Positions 23,353 through 34,943 of a stretch of 64,000 nt of DNA are shown here, piece after piece. The notes below the pieces were generated by a model. The model saw only the letters and a program-made list of their open reading frames with translations. It was not told where the DNA came from and did not search any database. The stretch lies in NCBI RefSeq assembly GCF_022605725.1, contig NC_065557.1:22261256-22325255 (forward strand), in the 5' to 3' direction. The position numbers and the translations under genes are program-made. The stretch's first letter is position 1, and the number at the start of each line of letters is the position of its first letter. The DNA is from Anthonomus grandis grandis (lineage: Eukaryota; Arthropoda; Insecta; Coleoptera; Curculionidae).

Positions 23353-23959
23353 TGTTTATTATTAAAATTTTTTAAACCGCCAATAAAAATGGTTAACTAA
23401 TACACAATAAAATAGATAAGAATAAAAAACGCAAAGACAAAAGAAAAAACAATAATAACACGAAACACAACTACCCCAAAAAGCACAAAATCATAGGTAT
23501 AGAAATTACAGCGGAAAAACAGTAGCATGCAATTACCGAAATTGATATAATATCGAATAGCTCCCCCGTTCGGTGGACGACTCTCGTCACCAGCCAGACA
23601 AGCGGCGCACGGCGCTGCGTTGCCAGCTGCCAGCAAAAGCCGCAGGTATTGGGAAATTTAAAGCTGTTTTTTCAATTTTTCGGTTATTGATATTACGCTT
23701 TTATTAATTAAAATTTTATATTTTACCATTTGGCTTAATTTTATAATAATGATTTTATGTTCCCGCTATAGACGAATTTTCGACTTTTTTTCATTATTGC
23801 AGAATTAAAAACTAAAAAAAATAAAAAAATAAAAAAAACGTTCTGTAGCGGTGTTCTTTAGGAAATTTAAATAACTTTACTCAAAACCGCAGTTAAATAT
23901 CTTTTAAAATAAAGGAATTACTGAAATAACAGTAATGAGCGGGTGACTAATGCTCTTAA

Positions 23960-24875
23960 GCATTTTATTTACCTGCGCATTAACTTCGTCTGTCTGTGAG
24001 TACGGTGTCCTGTAATTTTTTATGTAAACTGGGGAGTCATCAGTAAGTCTTAGTTTTTGTTCGTAAAAATTATTAGTTGTCAGTAAATCTGATTCTAGTG
24101 CAAAAATATCACAGTACTCTTGGCATAAATTAATCACATCATTTTGTAAATATTCCGCTATACCTTGTGTATTTAATTCTCTTAATAATAGATCGTTTCT
24201 GTTTTGCTGAGTTGTAATATTTTTGTTTTGAACACAAAGAATGTTGTAGTTGGTTAAATCTGAATGACTTATTTTGGGGTTTTTTAAGGTTACACTATCA
24301 AAATTTGTATTTAAAATCCTTATAAATGGGCTCTGACTGGACACTATAGATCCGGCGATAAAAACTCCTGAAGCGATCTCTTTATTTACAATGACTGCGT
24401 CGGTTTTAAGATTTTTTAGCGAGTTTAGTTTTCTTACCACTTCGCACCTAGGTGGTATTATTAAAACATCTTCCTCCGGACTATTTAAAATTGGTATGAA
24501 AATATCGCCTCTTCTGCTTTTTACCATCATGGTCCAATTACTATAGTCCAGTAGACATTGGTATTTTGTGATAAAATCTCGCCCTAAAATTCCGTCGGCT
24601 GGAATTGGAAAATCGTGGCTTACAATATGAAACATGCTGGTAAAAGTACAGTCTTGTATAAAAATATTTGTTTTTGTAGTTCCAATAGAGTTTGTGTAGC
24701 CTTCAGTCACGCCTTTTATTTTGCAAATGTTAGACCTATCAACGATTTGTTCAGGGTCAATTTTCGTTCTTTTGAAAATAGAAACGTCCGCTCCAGTATC
24801 AACCAGCAAGGTAACTGTTTGATATCCTGTCATTGCTGTTTGGACTGCTACAAAATTTGATAGTGCTAGGTCCAT
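23960..24875 (-). CDS. pol: gypsy pol, N-terminal part: aspartic protease and linker
   Basis: It starts at ATG 24875 (MDLALSNFVAV). The protease active site is VTLLVDTGADVS with DTGA at residues 26-29, and GILGRDFITKYQCLLDY is the second conserved block. A linker follows, then YIKNYRTPYSQTDEVNAQVNKML, the entry to RT, where TTAA and the DNA transposon interrupt. The frame runs on a few codons into the transposon and stops at 23904. The start is 11 bases after the gag stop and in the -1 frame relative to gag; the -1 frame is open for about 63 bases upstream of this ATG. Confidence 0.9.
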
Positions 24876-24886
24876 ACTATAAATTT

Positions 24887-26155
24887 TTAGGAGTGCCCCA
24901 AAGGACCTTGTTGGGGTTCCTGTGAGTTTTCCTGATGGTCACTCCCCGTATCCATCGCTCTAATATACCTATTTGGCCGTCTAAAGTAGCTGGGTCGACT
25001 ATTGTAGCCGCGATTACCCCTTCGTTGGTTGTAATGTCTCTCATACTGACGTACGTCGTTTCGCATGGTATTCGGCCTGTGTGGAGGTCTTTGATCGTAG
25101 TGGCCTCTTCTAGGAAAATTATTCCTTGATCTACCCCTAAAGTTTTGTCTGTTTGTGTAAAATACTGATGCGCCGGGGGATGCCGGGTTATCAGCGCTGC
25201 AATTCACAAATTTCGCCAGAGCTTCTTGCGTGGTTTGGAAGTTTCCGGCTTCCATGATAATTTTTACTTTTTCCGACGCTGCATTGGTGGTTAGAGCTTT
25301 GACCGTTGTATTGGTTGTATAAGTCTCTGCGACTTGCTCCGGAACTCCTTCGCCTATATACGCCCTTTTAAGCTTTTGAGCCAGTCCCTCTATTTCAGAG
25401 AGGTATTTCTCATCGTTATGGCGTTGCTTTAACCCTAAAAGTTTTGATGACACGGACTGCGAACTTTCCAGTTTTATAGAATTTTTTATTTTCGCATGAA
25501 TTAGATCCAATGTGTCGCTGTCCCCTACCAAATCTCTTGCCTTACCAATCAGTTTGGTTTTGACATAAGCCACAGCATTCACCTCATGCGTTTCAACATT
25601 TGCTTTAAGCAGTGTTAACGCATCAAGAAATGAGGTTAGCTTATCTCCCGAACCGTCAAATTCGCCAGGCAAGATTTTGCTAGCGAGATTAAAAAACTCC
25701 ATCGTGCTCATAGGCATTTTAGTGATCAAATTTTGTGTCTTGTTCGTCACTGTATCTGTTTGTTGATTGTTAATGTCAGTAATTTCGTCTGTTAGATCTA
25801 TTTCAACTAGCTCGTCCTTTATTTGGGGGTCTGTTACCTTTACTATCGATATAGGGACCTTGTAATCAACAGCGAGAACTTGGTACGATCTAACAACTCT
25901 ATCTCGGGAAGTGTTAAAAATAGGTTTAATAGAGTTATATTGATTTTCGTTTAAATTTGGATAAATTCCTGCTACTGTTTGTACAAATTCGTTATATAAT
26001 GTTAATAAACTATCCCTGACCTGGTTTCTGACATTTCCTGATTTGGGCACCTGTGACTTTAATACTCTTTTTGATTCCTTTATAATATCATCTTTCAAGT
26101 TTGATAGCTTGGCATAAACGTCCTCAAAACTTAATTTTACGGTTGACATAGACAA
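24887..26155 (-). CDS. gag: gypsy Gag
   Basis: 422 residues, ATG at 26155, intact. The N-terminal two-thirds is a mostly helical capsid-like region (KLSFEDVYAKLSNLK...). The centre (FDGSGDKLTSFLDALTLLK) resembles the LTR-retrotransposon capsid fold. The C-terminus is Arg/Gly/Asn-rich (GRSRNNFPRRGHYDQRPPHR and HYNQRRGNRGYNSRP), a basic RNA-binding tail that takes the place of CCHC zinc knuckles, of which there are none. It assembles the particle and packages the RNA. It precedes pol by 11 bases. Confidence 0.88.
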   Translation of the reverse strand: MSMSTVKLSFEDVYAKLSNLKDDIIKESKRVLKSQVPKSGNVRNQVRDSLLTLYNEFVQTVAGIYPNLNENQYNSIKPIFNTSRDRVVRSYQVLAVDYKVPISIVKVTDPQIKDELVEIDLTDEITDINNQQTDTVTNKTQNLITKMPMSTMEFFNLASKILPGEFDGSGDKLTSFLDALTLLKANVETHEVNAVAYVKTKLIGKARDLVGDSDTLDLIHAKIKNSIKLESSQSVSSKLLGLKQRHNDEKYLSEIEGLAQKLKRAYIGEGVPEQVAETYTTNTTVKALTTNAASEKVKIIMEAGNFQTTQEALAKFVNCSADNPASPGASVFYTNRQNFRGRSRNNFPRRGHYDQRPPHRPNTMRNDVRQYERHYNQRRGNRGYNSRPSYFRRPNRYIRAMDTGSDHQENSQEPQQGPLGHS

Positions 26156-26804
26156 AATTTAATCTTAAATAATTCTGCTCTGTCTTATATTAAAAATTCA
26201 TTCATTCGAATTAACCCATATGTTTAATTTAAATTAAATAAATAACTATATTGTTTCGTTAACATTAGCCTAAAATATGTTAATTTAATTAGTTACTCTA
26301 TACGAAAATAAATAGCTACCTATTATTTACCATATCACTAACACTACTCGGTAGTAATAAGATCCTATCCCATAAAATAAATAGTATATTATCTCTTTGA
26401 TGTTAATTAAAAAAAATGCATATAAAATATGGTCGTTTGACGCCTGTAACGAAATACTACTCTAATCTAATATGTGCCTGTCTAAGAAAAAAAAAACTGA
26501 CCTCTGCTAAACTAAATAGTATACTTTAAAATGCTTTGCAATGTCATTTAAGTGAATGTCCTCATAGAATCTAACGTTTACACCTTTTTTGAAACTATTA
26601 AATTGTCCTTGTGTCAGCGACTTGGTAAAATACTACCGTTTATTATTCCTCGGAAGTAAATGGGAAACTGCGTGGAAACTGCCATAACAGTTTGTGCCCA
26701 GAAACCGAGATCCAAAAGGTTGACAAAACAAATATTGGTACATACCAGATATCGCCTGCTTATATATTTTTAAATTCTCGTTCTTACACATCTGGCTGTA
26801 AGCT

Positions 26805-27059
26805 TTAGGCGTCCTCCGTAGACGTCCTTTGTCCCTGTGGTGCCCTCAGATATATGCTTCTGCCTATATCTCGTTTCAGACTCCTTCGGTACATTTTTCG
26901 CACATTGAGGACAGTCAGTATTATTACGCACACGGCTATGATGTACAGTACGATGCGGATGTCGTTAGGGACGCTCATTTTATCTTCCTCAACGATAAAG
27001 TTCGAGTTAACCACTCCCGTACTTGTAACGTCACTTTCCTTCGAAACGGATTTTCCCAT
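26805..27059 (-). CDS. Small protein with myristoylation signal and membrane segment, 5' of gag
   Basis: 84 residues, ATG at 27059, starting about 100 bases after the primer binding site and before gag. MGKSVSKE fits an N-myristoylation consensus (Gly2, Ser6, Lys7). Residues about 36-52 (IVLYIIAVCVIILTVLN) form one hydrophobic segment, followed by a basic stretch (RKMYRRSLKRDIGRSIYLR). This suggests a membrane-anchored protein. I do not recognise a family; small ORFs before gag are known in mdg1/412-type elements. It is intact in a young element, which argues it is real. It could be a chance ORF, but its position, signal and membrane segment make that less likely. A leader of about 650 bases without a clear gene separates it from gag. 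Confidence 0.65.
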   Translation of the reverse strand: MGKSVSKESDVTSTGVVNSNFIVEEDKMSVPNDIRIVLYIIAVCVIILTVLNVRKMYRRSLKRDIGRSIYLRAPQGQRTSTEDA

Positions 27060-27158
27060 ATTTACGAAGTTTAAAAAATAGGGATTCTCACTTTTCTACC
27101 GAAATAGCGCGTTACTTTTAGGTAAAGAAAAAAAATTAAATTTTTTCATTTTACGGGA

Positions 27159-27173
27159 CTGGCAGGATCGCCA
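27159..27173 (-). promoter_or_regulatory. Primer binding site (tRNA-Arg)
   Basis: TGGCGATCCTGCCAG on the minus strand lies directly next to the 5' LTR. Its complement CTGGCAGGATCGCCA matches the 3' end of an insect-type tRNA-Arg (ACG) including CCA, as I recall it. Confidence 0.8.
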
Positions 27174-27360
27174 TGTAAGAAAGTAGACTCGTCTCAGGTT
27201 TAGAATCGACTATATTGATCAGATAGAAAATACATATACATTTCGTTAACAATAATATTAATTGGTCTTGATCTATTAACCTACATCAATGTTGCGACCT
27301 AGATTTGACGTTGGGTTATATTTGTTGATACTAAATAGTTTACATAAAGGTAGCACCACA
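27174..27360 (-). repeat. 5' LTR of the gypsy element
   Basis: 187 bp, paired with 15162-15348, one difference. It presumably holds the promoter for the element RNA. Confidence 0.95.
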
Positions 27361-27364
27361 AATA

Positions 27365-29119
27365 CAAGTAGATTATTAGTAGATATTAGGGCAAGTAAAC
27401 TATTAATTTAAGGAAAAATTGCAAGAAGAATATAAAAAAGTATACATTTTTGAATTGGTAGGTAAGCATTTCAGTCTTTTTATCATACAGTATTATATTT
27501 TGGCTCTAATGAAATCAGTTAAAGAAAGATATGCCAAAATATTACTTATTTATTTAAGTACTATTATCACAACATTTTAACTTTCATTTTTTTTTACTTG
27601 TTTTACATATTTTAAACTAGAATGTTAAATTGTAAAAATGATTACTGGAAAACATTAATATCGTATTTTAAACTAATATTTAAGGTTAATATTAATAGCA
27701 GCTTTAATTAGAAAATAATCTAGTATTATAATAATAAATGACGAAAAAATATCGCATATTTTTTAAATGTCCTTAATGAAATAAAATATTGTTGTAAAAT
27801 ACTTTAAAAAAACAAAAGATAGTAGACACTCTTATATCTCTCAGAAAGATAGATATTCAATTTGAATAAATTTTTAATTTGGCTTAGCTGCTTTGTGAAC
27901 AGATAATTATAAAAGCTTCAAAAACAATTTTATGTTTTATTCCTTTTATCTAAAAAACTCAAAAAATCAATGATAAATGGCCATCAGAGCCAGAGCGTAT
28001 GCAAGAAGCTTAACAAATTTATTAGTCATTAAGCTGTCTGCTGGTGATGCTCGCTCACTGATGTAATATGGTTTTGTTAAATATGCTAATTCATTATTGT
28101 AATTTAATAAAGGCTTCCAAATGAATCTACTTTAGGTTTTCGTAATATAAAATAAAATAGTATTGAGAGAAAATGACCACTAACTTATTATATTGCAAAT
28201 TATATTTTTTAAGCATCGATTTGATGGACATTCCAATTTTGTTGTCAAATTTATAAAATTTGTAGAACAATAATCTACTCAAGAAATTTGTAAACCTTAC
28301 GATTGATAATTAAAATTTGTAAATATTATCTACAGAAGCCAATCATTAATATAAAAAACAATTATGATAACATGCTGCAGACTAGTTTAGGGCCTTAGAA
28401 AATATGATAATATATCTTTTTATGAATAACAGAAGAAAGTAATTTTTTTACACCACCGTAAGTCATTTATTACTTTACTTTTACTAAAACATAAATTTAT
28501 TTTGAAATCAGAAGCATATAATAAAGATTTCAGAAATATTATTACTTTTACTACTTCTTGTTTTTTTTTCTTTGTTAGATTTTGAAGATTACGAAGGACG
28601 TCTAATTAGAAGCATTTTCTTCTAATTTTTATAGTAAAAAAAAGGATAAGAGTGGACCATTACTCTAACTTATATATTTAGACATCGGAATTTTTTAAGA
28701 AATTTTCGCATAAATAGTCAAAATCAAACAAGTTTATTACCAAAAAAAAAAATAGTTATAAATATAATTACATGAGAAAAAAAACTGATAATTTTTGGTA
28801 AAAGGAACTGCTTCGCGCTTATATAAAACCGATAGCGCAAGTTGCATGAAACAGGCATTAACAAGAAAATGACATTATAAACCATCATATTGAAACTGAA
28901 AAGATTATAAATAAATAAAAAAAGGCCTTACTAACCTAAAAAAGAACAAAACTAAAACTAAGACTAAAACTAAAAAGGGCAAAGCAATTTGGCTAGCATG
29001 CGACGGAAGGCAACAAGAAGAGATAAAAGAGAACTTACTACAAAAGAAATATTGAACAGGCCAGCTTATCTTTGGTCTCAGTTGATTTTGCAGTTATATT
29101 AAACATACTACTGGGCATC
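27365..29119. other. No recognisable gene; LINE 3' end at the right
   Basis: AT-rich throughout. A short (AAAACT)n-like stretch lies near 28938-28975. The last 200 bp or so is probably the 3' UTR of the LINE read on the minus strand. Confidence 0.5.
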
Positions 29120-30960
29120 TCGTTGTCAATCGAGAAGAATTTGCTTAACCTTGGTGTAAAATTTATTAAGTGACAAATCTTTAATATTATTTGGCAAGTT
29201 ATTCCACATTGTAACTCCGACAACCGAAAATAACTTAAATAATAATATAAAATAATAGAAATTAAATAAATAGAAAATAACTTGTGGAACGTTACTTGTT
29301 CTTTGTTGAGGTATCCTAAAACTTCTAGCATTATGGGTATTATGTAAATGCGAACGGGTATTAAATAACTTATTTAAATAAGGGGGTTGACCCGATTTTT
29401 TTATTTTATATATAAAGGCATATAAGTGTAATAATTTTCTTCTCCTTTTCATATTTAGAATAGAATTTATGTTTAAATAAGGTGTGATATGCTTTCGATA
29501 GGCAGTGCCATAAGAAAATCTTACACAGCTATTTTGCAATTTTTGTATAGGCCTAGAACGCTCAGATGTTGTAGAATTAGAATATACGATATCACCGTAG
29601 TCGAGTACGGAAAGAATAAGGCTATTGCAGATATAATATTTAGTTTAACTCTTTAAGACATTTTTGAATCTGTACAGATTTCTAAGACGCATATAACCTA
29701 TATTTAATTTATTCTTAATATGTGACTCAAAATAAAGGTTAGAATCTAAAGTCAATCTTAATATTTTCACTTCATTTAAAACTGAAATTTTTTCTCCATT
29801 AATCACAATATTTATATATCTATATAGGTGTCTCAGAATTCCTGAATTACAGCTGATGTTAGATTTAGCAGGGTTAATTTTCAAGTTATGCTCATTGGAA
29901 TAATTAACTATGTTAAGTATATCCGATTTAATTTTTTGCTCAGAAATATTAAAATTTAAGAAATTTAATGGCACGTATATCTGAGAATCATCAGCATATT
30001 GTTGTAATTTATAATGTTCAATACAGTTATGCATATCCGCAACATAAATCGAAAATAAAAGAGGTCCTAATATGGAGCCCTGAGGAACACCAATTTTCAA
30101 GTCAAGATATTTTTACTGCTCCAAACTTTCATTGTTTTTAAACACCGAATGTAATCTATTTTTAAGATAGGAATCAAAAAAAGAAACTGTGGATTCGGAA
30201 CAACCAAAATATTCAAACTTTGCAAGGAGCATTGAGTGATTTATTGTATCGAACGCTTTGCTAAAATCAAGCTTCGCCATGCAAGTACGCCATGTAAGTC
30301 TTATATTATCTAACATTCCCACCAGACTAGTAGTTGTACTATAATTCCTTCTAAATCCTGATTGCATATCTGGAACCAAATGAGTTAACAAAATTATAAA
30401 GTTGTTGGTGAATATGCTTTTCTAGAATTTTAGAAACTACTGATAAAATACTTATAGGCATTATGTCTTTTAGTTCTTTTGGATTATAGATTTTTGAAAT
30501 GGATCTTATAAGTGCTTTTTTCCAAATATCGAGATATATATTTGTAAGAATGCAAGTATTTAAAATGTTTAGAAGTGGTTTTTTACAAAAAGGTAGGCAA
30601 AGCTTGATATCATTTATACAAAGTCCATCAGTTCCTACAGCATTTAATTTTATGGTTTTAATTATAGTGTTAACGTTAATAAACGTTAATAAACTTTCTT
30701 CATCAAGAAGACTTATATTTAATTCTTGCCACTATTCCATTTATTTTCGTTGTAAAAATTTAATATATTATTGTTAATTTGGTTAACACATTGAGGAAAA
30801 TAATTATTTAGGGCTTCTCGATTACTAAAATTACAAGGCAAATCGGTATTCTTTGATTTAGTCAAATGTAGTTTATTTAGCATTTTTCCAAAAATCACGA
30901 ACGATTCTTTTTTGTAGAAAGTGTGTTAAAACATGATGTTTTTCCCGCTGAATAGCATGT
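29120..30960 (-). pseudogene. LINE reverse transcriptase, frameshifted
   Basis: From right to left: damaged fingers (KDIMPISILSVVSKILEK, about 30480), QSGFRRNYSTTTSL, LDFSKAFDTINHSML (30391-30113), GVPQGSILGPLLFSIYVADM and LQQYADDSQIYVPLN (30100-29990, catalytic YADD), then thumb (LRLTLDSNLYFESHI) and C-terminal MKRRRKLLHLYAFIYKIK and MWNNLPNNIKDLSLNKFYTK (to 29126). Frame changes occur near 30105, 29640 and 29280, the last at a 47-bp tandem duplication (GAAAATAACTT at 29226 and 29273). It is a CR1/jockey-type LINE, inactive. Confidence 0.85.
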
Positions 30961-30997
30961 TTCATATAGTTTCGCAATTGCCTATAAAAGTTTATAT

Positions 30998-31615
30998 TTA
31001 ACTCAGTTTTTTTAAATATTTTTGCAGTGCTTTATCTCGGAGCCTCATAAGCAATTTAATATTGTCAGTCATCCAGGGCGTAAATGGTTTATTTTTAATA
31101 GTTTTAGTCTTAATTGGCGCATGTTTGTCAACTAAATAAAGTATATTCTTGTTAAAAGCCACAAGTTTATCGTTAACGGAATTTAGGTAATAGACACTAT
31201 CCCAATAAAGTCTTAAAGCGTCATTCTTAAATAAATCCGTATTAATAACATTATAATTCCTAAATTTCATTTTAAAATGTCCCTCTTTGCTTTCAGGAAA
31301 TTCAAAACAACAGAATACTAAGTTGTCATCACTAATGGTTTGTGGCAAAGACATCGACCGACCGTTAATTGGGAAATGTTTATTAATAATAATGACATCA
31401 AGTAGGGTACTTGTATTGTTAGATATATTCCATCTTGTAGGCTCGGTTATTACTTGATTTAAATCAAATGTGTTTAAGAGTGCTAAAAATCTGTCAAAAC
31501 GTCTACACTTCTTTAGTAAATTAATATTAATAACCCCCATAAAAACCACATGGTCAAATAAAGGAACAATATTTATTTTGTAAATAGATCCTCAAGGGAA
31601 TCAAGAAAACTGTTA
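30998..31615 (-). pseudogene. LINE endonuclease (APE-type) C-terminal part and linker
   Basis: VVFMGVININLLKK corresponds to the conserved GDFNINLL; Asp-Phe has become Val-Ile. ITEPTRW and STLLDVIIIN are typical. ISDDNLVFC stands where ISDH is expected, so the catalytic His is gone. The linker to RT (YNVINTDLFKNDAL, FTPWMTDNIKLLMRLRDK) is standard for these LINEs. Homology to a linker-like INSFLDSLEDLF segment fades near 31615, so the copy is probably 5'-truncated there. It is the same element as the RT at 29120-30960. Confidence 0.8.
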
Positions 31616-31690
31616 ATATCTGATGACAACTAAAACTTACTGAACTTACTAAAAACCGTTTTGTACCTGGATAAAAGCTTCGTTTATTTA

Positions 31691-31900
31691 AATATATTTA
31701 CGTATACAGAGTGGCCCTTTTTTAAGGGGCAATTTTTTTAATGCTTTAACCCCTTAACATCAACCCCTTGACGGGGGTTGCAACCATCCTTCAAATATAA
31801 ATAGGAGTGGGGGTCAAGTAATTATTTTAAAGGTCTTTTTATTCTAGTTATGTTTGACAAGTTTGAATTTGCTAACTTGAGTTTTTGCAATACGACAGCT
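31691..31900 (+). repeat. Copy of a fold-back repeat arm
   Basis: CCCCTTGACGGGGGTT and GGGGGTCAAGTAATTATTTT followed by AAAGGTCTTTTTATTCTAG resemble the arms at 49925-50060 and (inverted) 50690-50830. It is a single arm only. Confidence 0.5.
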
Positions 31901-33643
31901 TGTCAAAGATTTTGAAACAATACCATTGTTTAATAGTTTTAGCGCTAATTAATACTGTATACTCTGCTTGCACGGTACGGTACGACTCTACTGCAACGAA
32001 TGTCGGAATCGGAATAAGACTCGGAATCGCAATGACCCACCCTGGTAGGCCTGACTCCTTCCATATTTACGGCAGAAAATTAGAAAATGTTTACAACATT
32101 TGCGAACCATTTTCGGAATCAGTATTTGGGTCAAAAAAAAATGCAATTGAGGATACTCATAGGAAATTTAGAAAAACGGTACGAATGAATAAGAGGTGAC
32201 GTTATATGGAAAACAAACTTAATCTCAATCTTTAAAACCAGGAATTTTTTATGAAAATGTGTTCACTACAGGTACCCAATGAAAAATTATGGAAAACAAT
32301 AGTTTATGATTTTTTTTACATCCGTTTATGATTTCCTGCTTAAGAAGTGCCTTCTTCTAGCAGACCTTTCTAAGTTATGTAACCTTTAGAACTTGTATAA
32401 AAGGAGATGTAAACAGTGTATATAAAATGGAAGGAAAATTCATGAAAATAACTAAAAAACATAAATTTTAGTGATGAAAATCTGTCGCTTCTAGGCATTC
32501 ATTGTTCCTCACTATCATAAGAATAACCAGGACTGAAAACAACGAAGAGTAATTCACATATTCTAGAATTAAATATAAACGGTGCAAAACTATTTAAGTT
32601 TTCTGATAAAATACTGCCTGGGCTAACCCAGAATTCTATTAAATAAAAACAAGTTGTTGTAACTTTATTACAAAGAATAACAGAAATTTGAAGCTTGAGA
32701 AAAGAACAATAGAAAAACAAAATATTTAAATGAGATTTAGAACCAACAGACTAAACGCAAATTAGAAATAAAATTAAAATGGAAAAATTAAGAAAAACGT
32801 TAAGATCAAGTAAGCAAATTTATAGATGCCAAATTGTTACTTATTCTTTCTAAACGTAATTTATATATCTTTTAATTTATAAATTGCATACTCCGTTACG
32901 TCCATACTATAATTACAATTGAGTATCCCATACTTCACCACGTGTCTTCTGAGAATTATCATTATTCCGTCTAAGTTTGCAGGACCACAGTCTTATGTTC
33001 CAATTTAATTATTATCTATTTAATATTTATTCATTACTTAGTTAAGATTGATTGCGTTTAAGTATATAGTTTTATACTATCACACGAATAAGATTAAAGT
33101 AAGTTATGTTTATTTTAATATAAATAAAATTTATTTAACATCCTTAACTCAATCCATACGATCTGCCTGAAGCCGGTTTTCTAAGGTAAGAATACTCGGC
33201 GTTCACGCTGCTAACACAAGATCACAGAATATTTTGTAATGATCTGGTCTAAAAATTTAAGTATCCCGATTTAAATTTGTTTCTCTAATTTTTAAACTTT
33301 AGACAGTCTAAAATCTCATTACTTATATTTTAGTACTTAATTATTTATAGCGAAAATAGATATCAATAAGAGAACCAAATGCACTTTTAAATTCTTTTTC
33401 TCACAAAAAGTACTCCCTATGTATAAATTAGAAAATTGTTCGGCTCTCAATTTAAGTTAAATTCAACCAAATTTCATACAAGTGACTTAATCGTAAAATT
33501 TATCCAGTTCTCTCCTCGTCAAGTTAGGCATGTCATAAAATTTGATTAACTCTGAATTAGACTGTTCAGCTGATGAAGGCAGTGGCATAAATTTTCTTTT
33601 TCGAAATTGCTAAAAGTTATTAATTTGGCTATTAATTACTGAG
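31901..33643. other. No recognisable gene
   Basis: An ORF at 31885-32199 (104 residues) has more even codon use than its surroundings (THPGRPDSFHIYGRKLENVYN), but I recognise no family and no neighbour supports it. The rest is AT-rich. Confidence 0.4.
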
Positions 33644-33757
33644 TACAGGGTGCGGCATAATTGTCTCCCTGTTTTTAAGGCCTAATAAAAAAAATGTTAT
33701 TTGAAATACAAAGATTTTATTTTTTTATTTTAAAAGTACAACTAAAACATTTTTGTC

Positions 33758-34827
33758 CTATGTGGTTTTGAAGAGAATATCTGGCAAGTGCCGTCCACCA
33801 TTATCGAAGCACTGGTGCAAGCGACTTCTGAAGTTTCGCATAACTCTTGCAAGCATTTCTTGGGGTATTCTGCGAATTTTCCGGCGGATTGCATCCTTTA
33901 GTTGTCTAATAGTCGTTGGACGATGTTTGAAGACTTCAGCTTTTAGGTAACCCCACAAAACGAAGTCGCAGGGCGTTAGGTCGGGCGAGCGTGCAGGCCA
34001 AGAAATATCGCCTCTCAGAGAAAGCAAACGTCCGGGGAACATTTCTCTCAAAACTTGCATTGAAGCTCAAGATGTGTGAGCTATTGCCCCATTTTGCTGA
34101 AACCAGGCATCTTGCACATTGAGTCCTGCAAAGGCTGGGGCGAAAAAATTGTGAATCATCGCTATATAGCGTTCCGAATTGACAGTAACAGCGTGATTTT
34201 CTTCTTCAAAGAAGTAAGGGCCAATTATCCCCATTTCAGACACGGCGCACCAAACGTGTCACTTTCTCACTATGTAGAGGCTTCTCGTGTCTCTCTCAGG
34301 ATTCTCAGCGGCCCAATACCGAAAGTTTTGCTTGTTTACCCAGCCAGACAGGTAAAAATGTGCCTCGTCACTAAAAAAAACTGCGCCCTGAGGTAAATTT
34401 TGAAGCATAATTTCACATGCAGCACGTCGATTGTTCCAATCACGTTCTGATAATTCCTGTCTAGAACCATCTTGTATGGATGAAAACGAAGATCCTTGTG
34501 AAGAATTCTTCGCACAGTGCGGTTAGATAAACGAAAGGCAGCTGGGTGTCTCCGTGCAGAACGTCTAGGTGACCGTGAAGATGAGCGTCTCACAGTCTCG
34601 ATGTTTTCGGGTGTCCGAGCTATCCGTGGCCGTCCACCTCCTTTTTTGATAACAGATCCAATTTCTCTGAAGTTCTCGACCCACAACACAATTGATTTTC
34701 GGTCCGGAACTCCCTCATTTCGCGGAATTTGGAACCTTATCCGGAACGCTCGTTGCGCAGCAATAACTGACCGATTTTCGCGGAGGTACACTTCCACGGC
34801 GAATGCGCGCTGTACGTTGGTCCACAT
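33758..34827 (-). pseudogene. mariner (DD41D-like) transposase, frameshifted
   Basis: MWTNVQRAFAVEVYLRENRS from 34827, then GGGRPRIARTPENIE, RSPRRSARRHP and TVRRILHKDLRFHPYKM form the DNA-binding half. In another frame FSDEAHFYLSGW (about 34370) has the first Asp. The second site reads FQQNGAIAHT (about 34085), with Asn for the catalytic Asp. The third is SPDLTPCDFVLWGYLK (about 33970). About 41 residues separate sites two and three by my count. Frameshifts near 34395 and 34330 and a stop near 34070 make it dead. Confidence 0.82.
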
Positions 34828-34890
34828 GATGCTTCAGACTAAAACATGTTTAAAAAAAACTGTTTCCCATACGGCTCTTAGTGGCGGTAT

Positions 34891-34943
34891 CACAGATGTA
34901 AATATGCTATTACATGCTCCATGCGGAGCTATTTACATCTGTG
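34891..34943. repeat. Perfect 14-bp inverted repeat
   Basis: CACAGATGTAAATA (34891-34904) and its exact inverse (34930-34943), around a 25-base loop, upstream of the mariner gene. Confidence 0.75.

Larger units (their letters stand above)
18439..23955 (-). mobile_element. Kolobok/Mutator-like DNA transposon with TTAA duplication
   Basis: TTAA at 18435-18438 and 23956-23959 flanks the element. The gypsy pol frame is restored by removing the element plus one TTAA, which fixes the ends. The termini are short and imperfectly inverted (GAGCGCTATTCCC against GAGCATTAGTCAC, 9 of 13). The TTAA target and transposase type fit Kolobok; the ends and gene exclude piggyBac. It holds one spliced gene (19228-23352). 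GC-rich patches near both ends (18470-18610 and 23550-23645) are non-coding and may hold promoter or binding sites. It is younger than the gypsy element. Confidence 0.85.
15162..27360 (-). mobile_element. Ty3/gypsy LTR retrotransposon, young, split by a DNA transposon
   Basis: Two 187-bp LTRs bound it, with AATA duplicated at 15158-15161 and 27361-27364. Read on the minus strand: 5' LTR (27360-27174), primer site matching tRNA-Arg, a small membrane-protein ORF, gag, pol (protease, RT, RNase H, integrase), polypurine tract, 3' LTR. The 5517-bp transposon at 18439-23955 sits in pol. Without it the element is about 6.7 kb. The LTRs differ at one position (about 15277), so insertion is recent. 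Arg priming and a small upstream ORF recall the mdg1/412 group (inference). Confidence 0.95.

Noticed and set aside
31885..32199. 104-residue ORF as a host gene
   Set aside because: No domain or splice context recognised; left as unassigned.
33550..33610. CAGCTGATGAAGG as another hammerhead core
   Set aside because: No GAAA at the right distance and no stem I.
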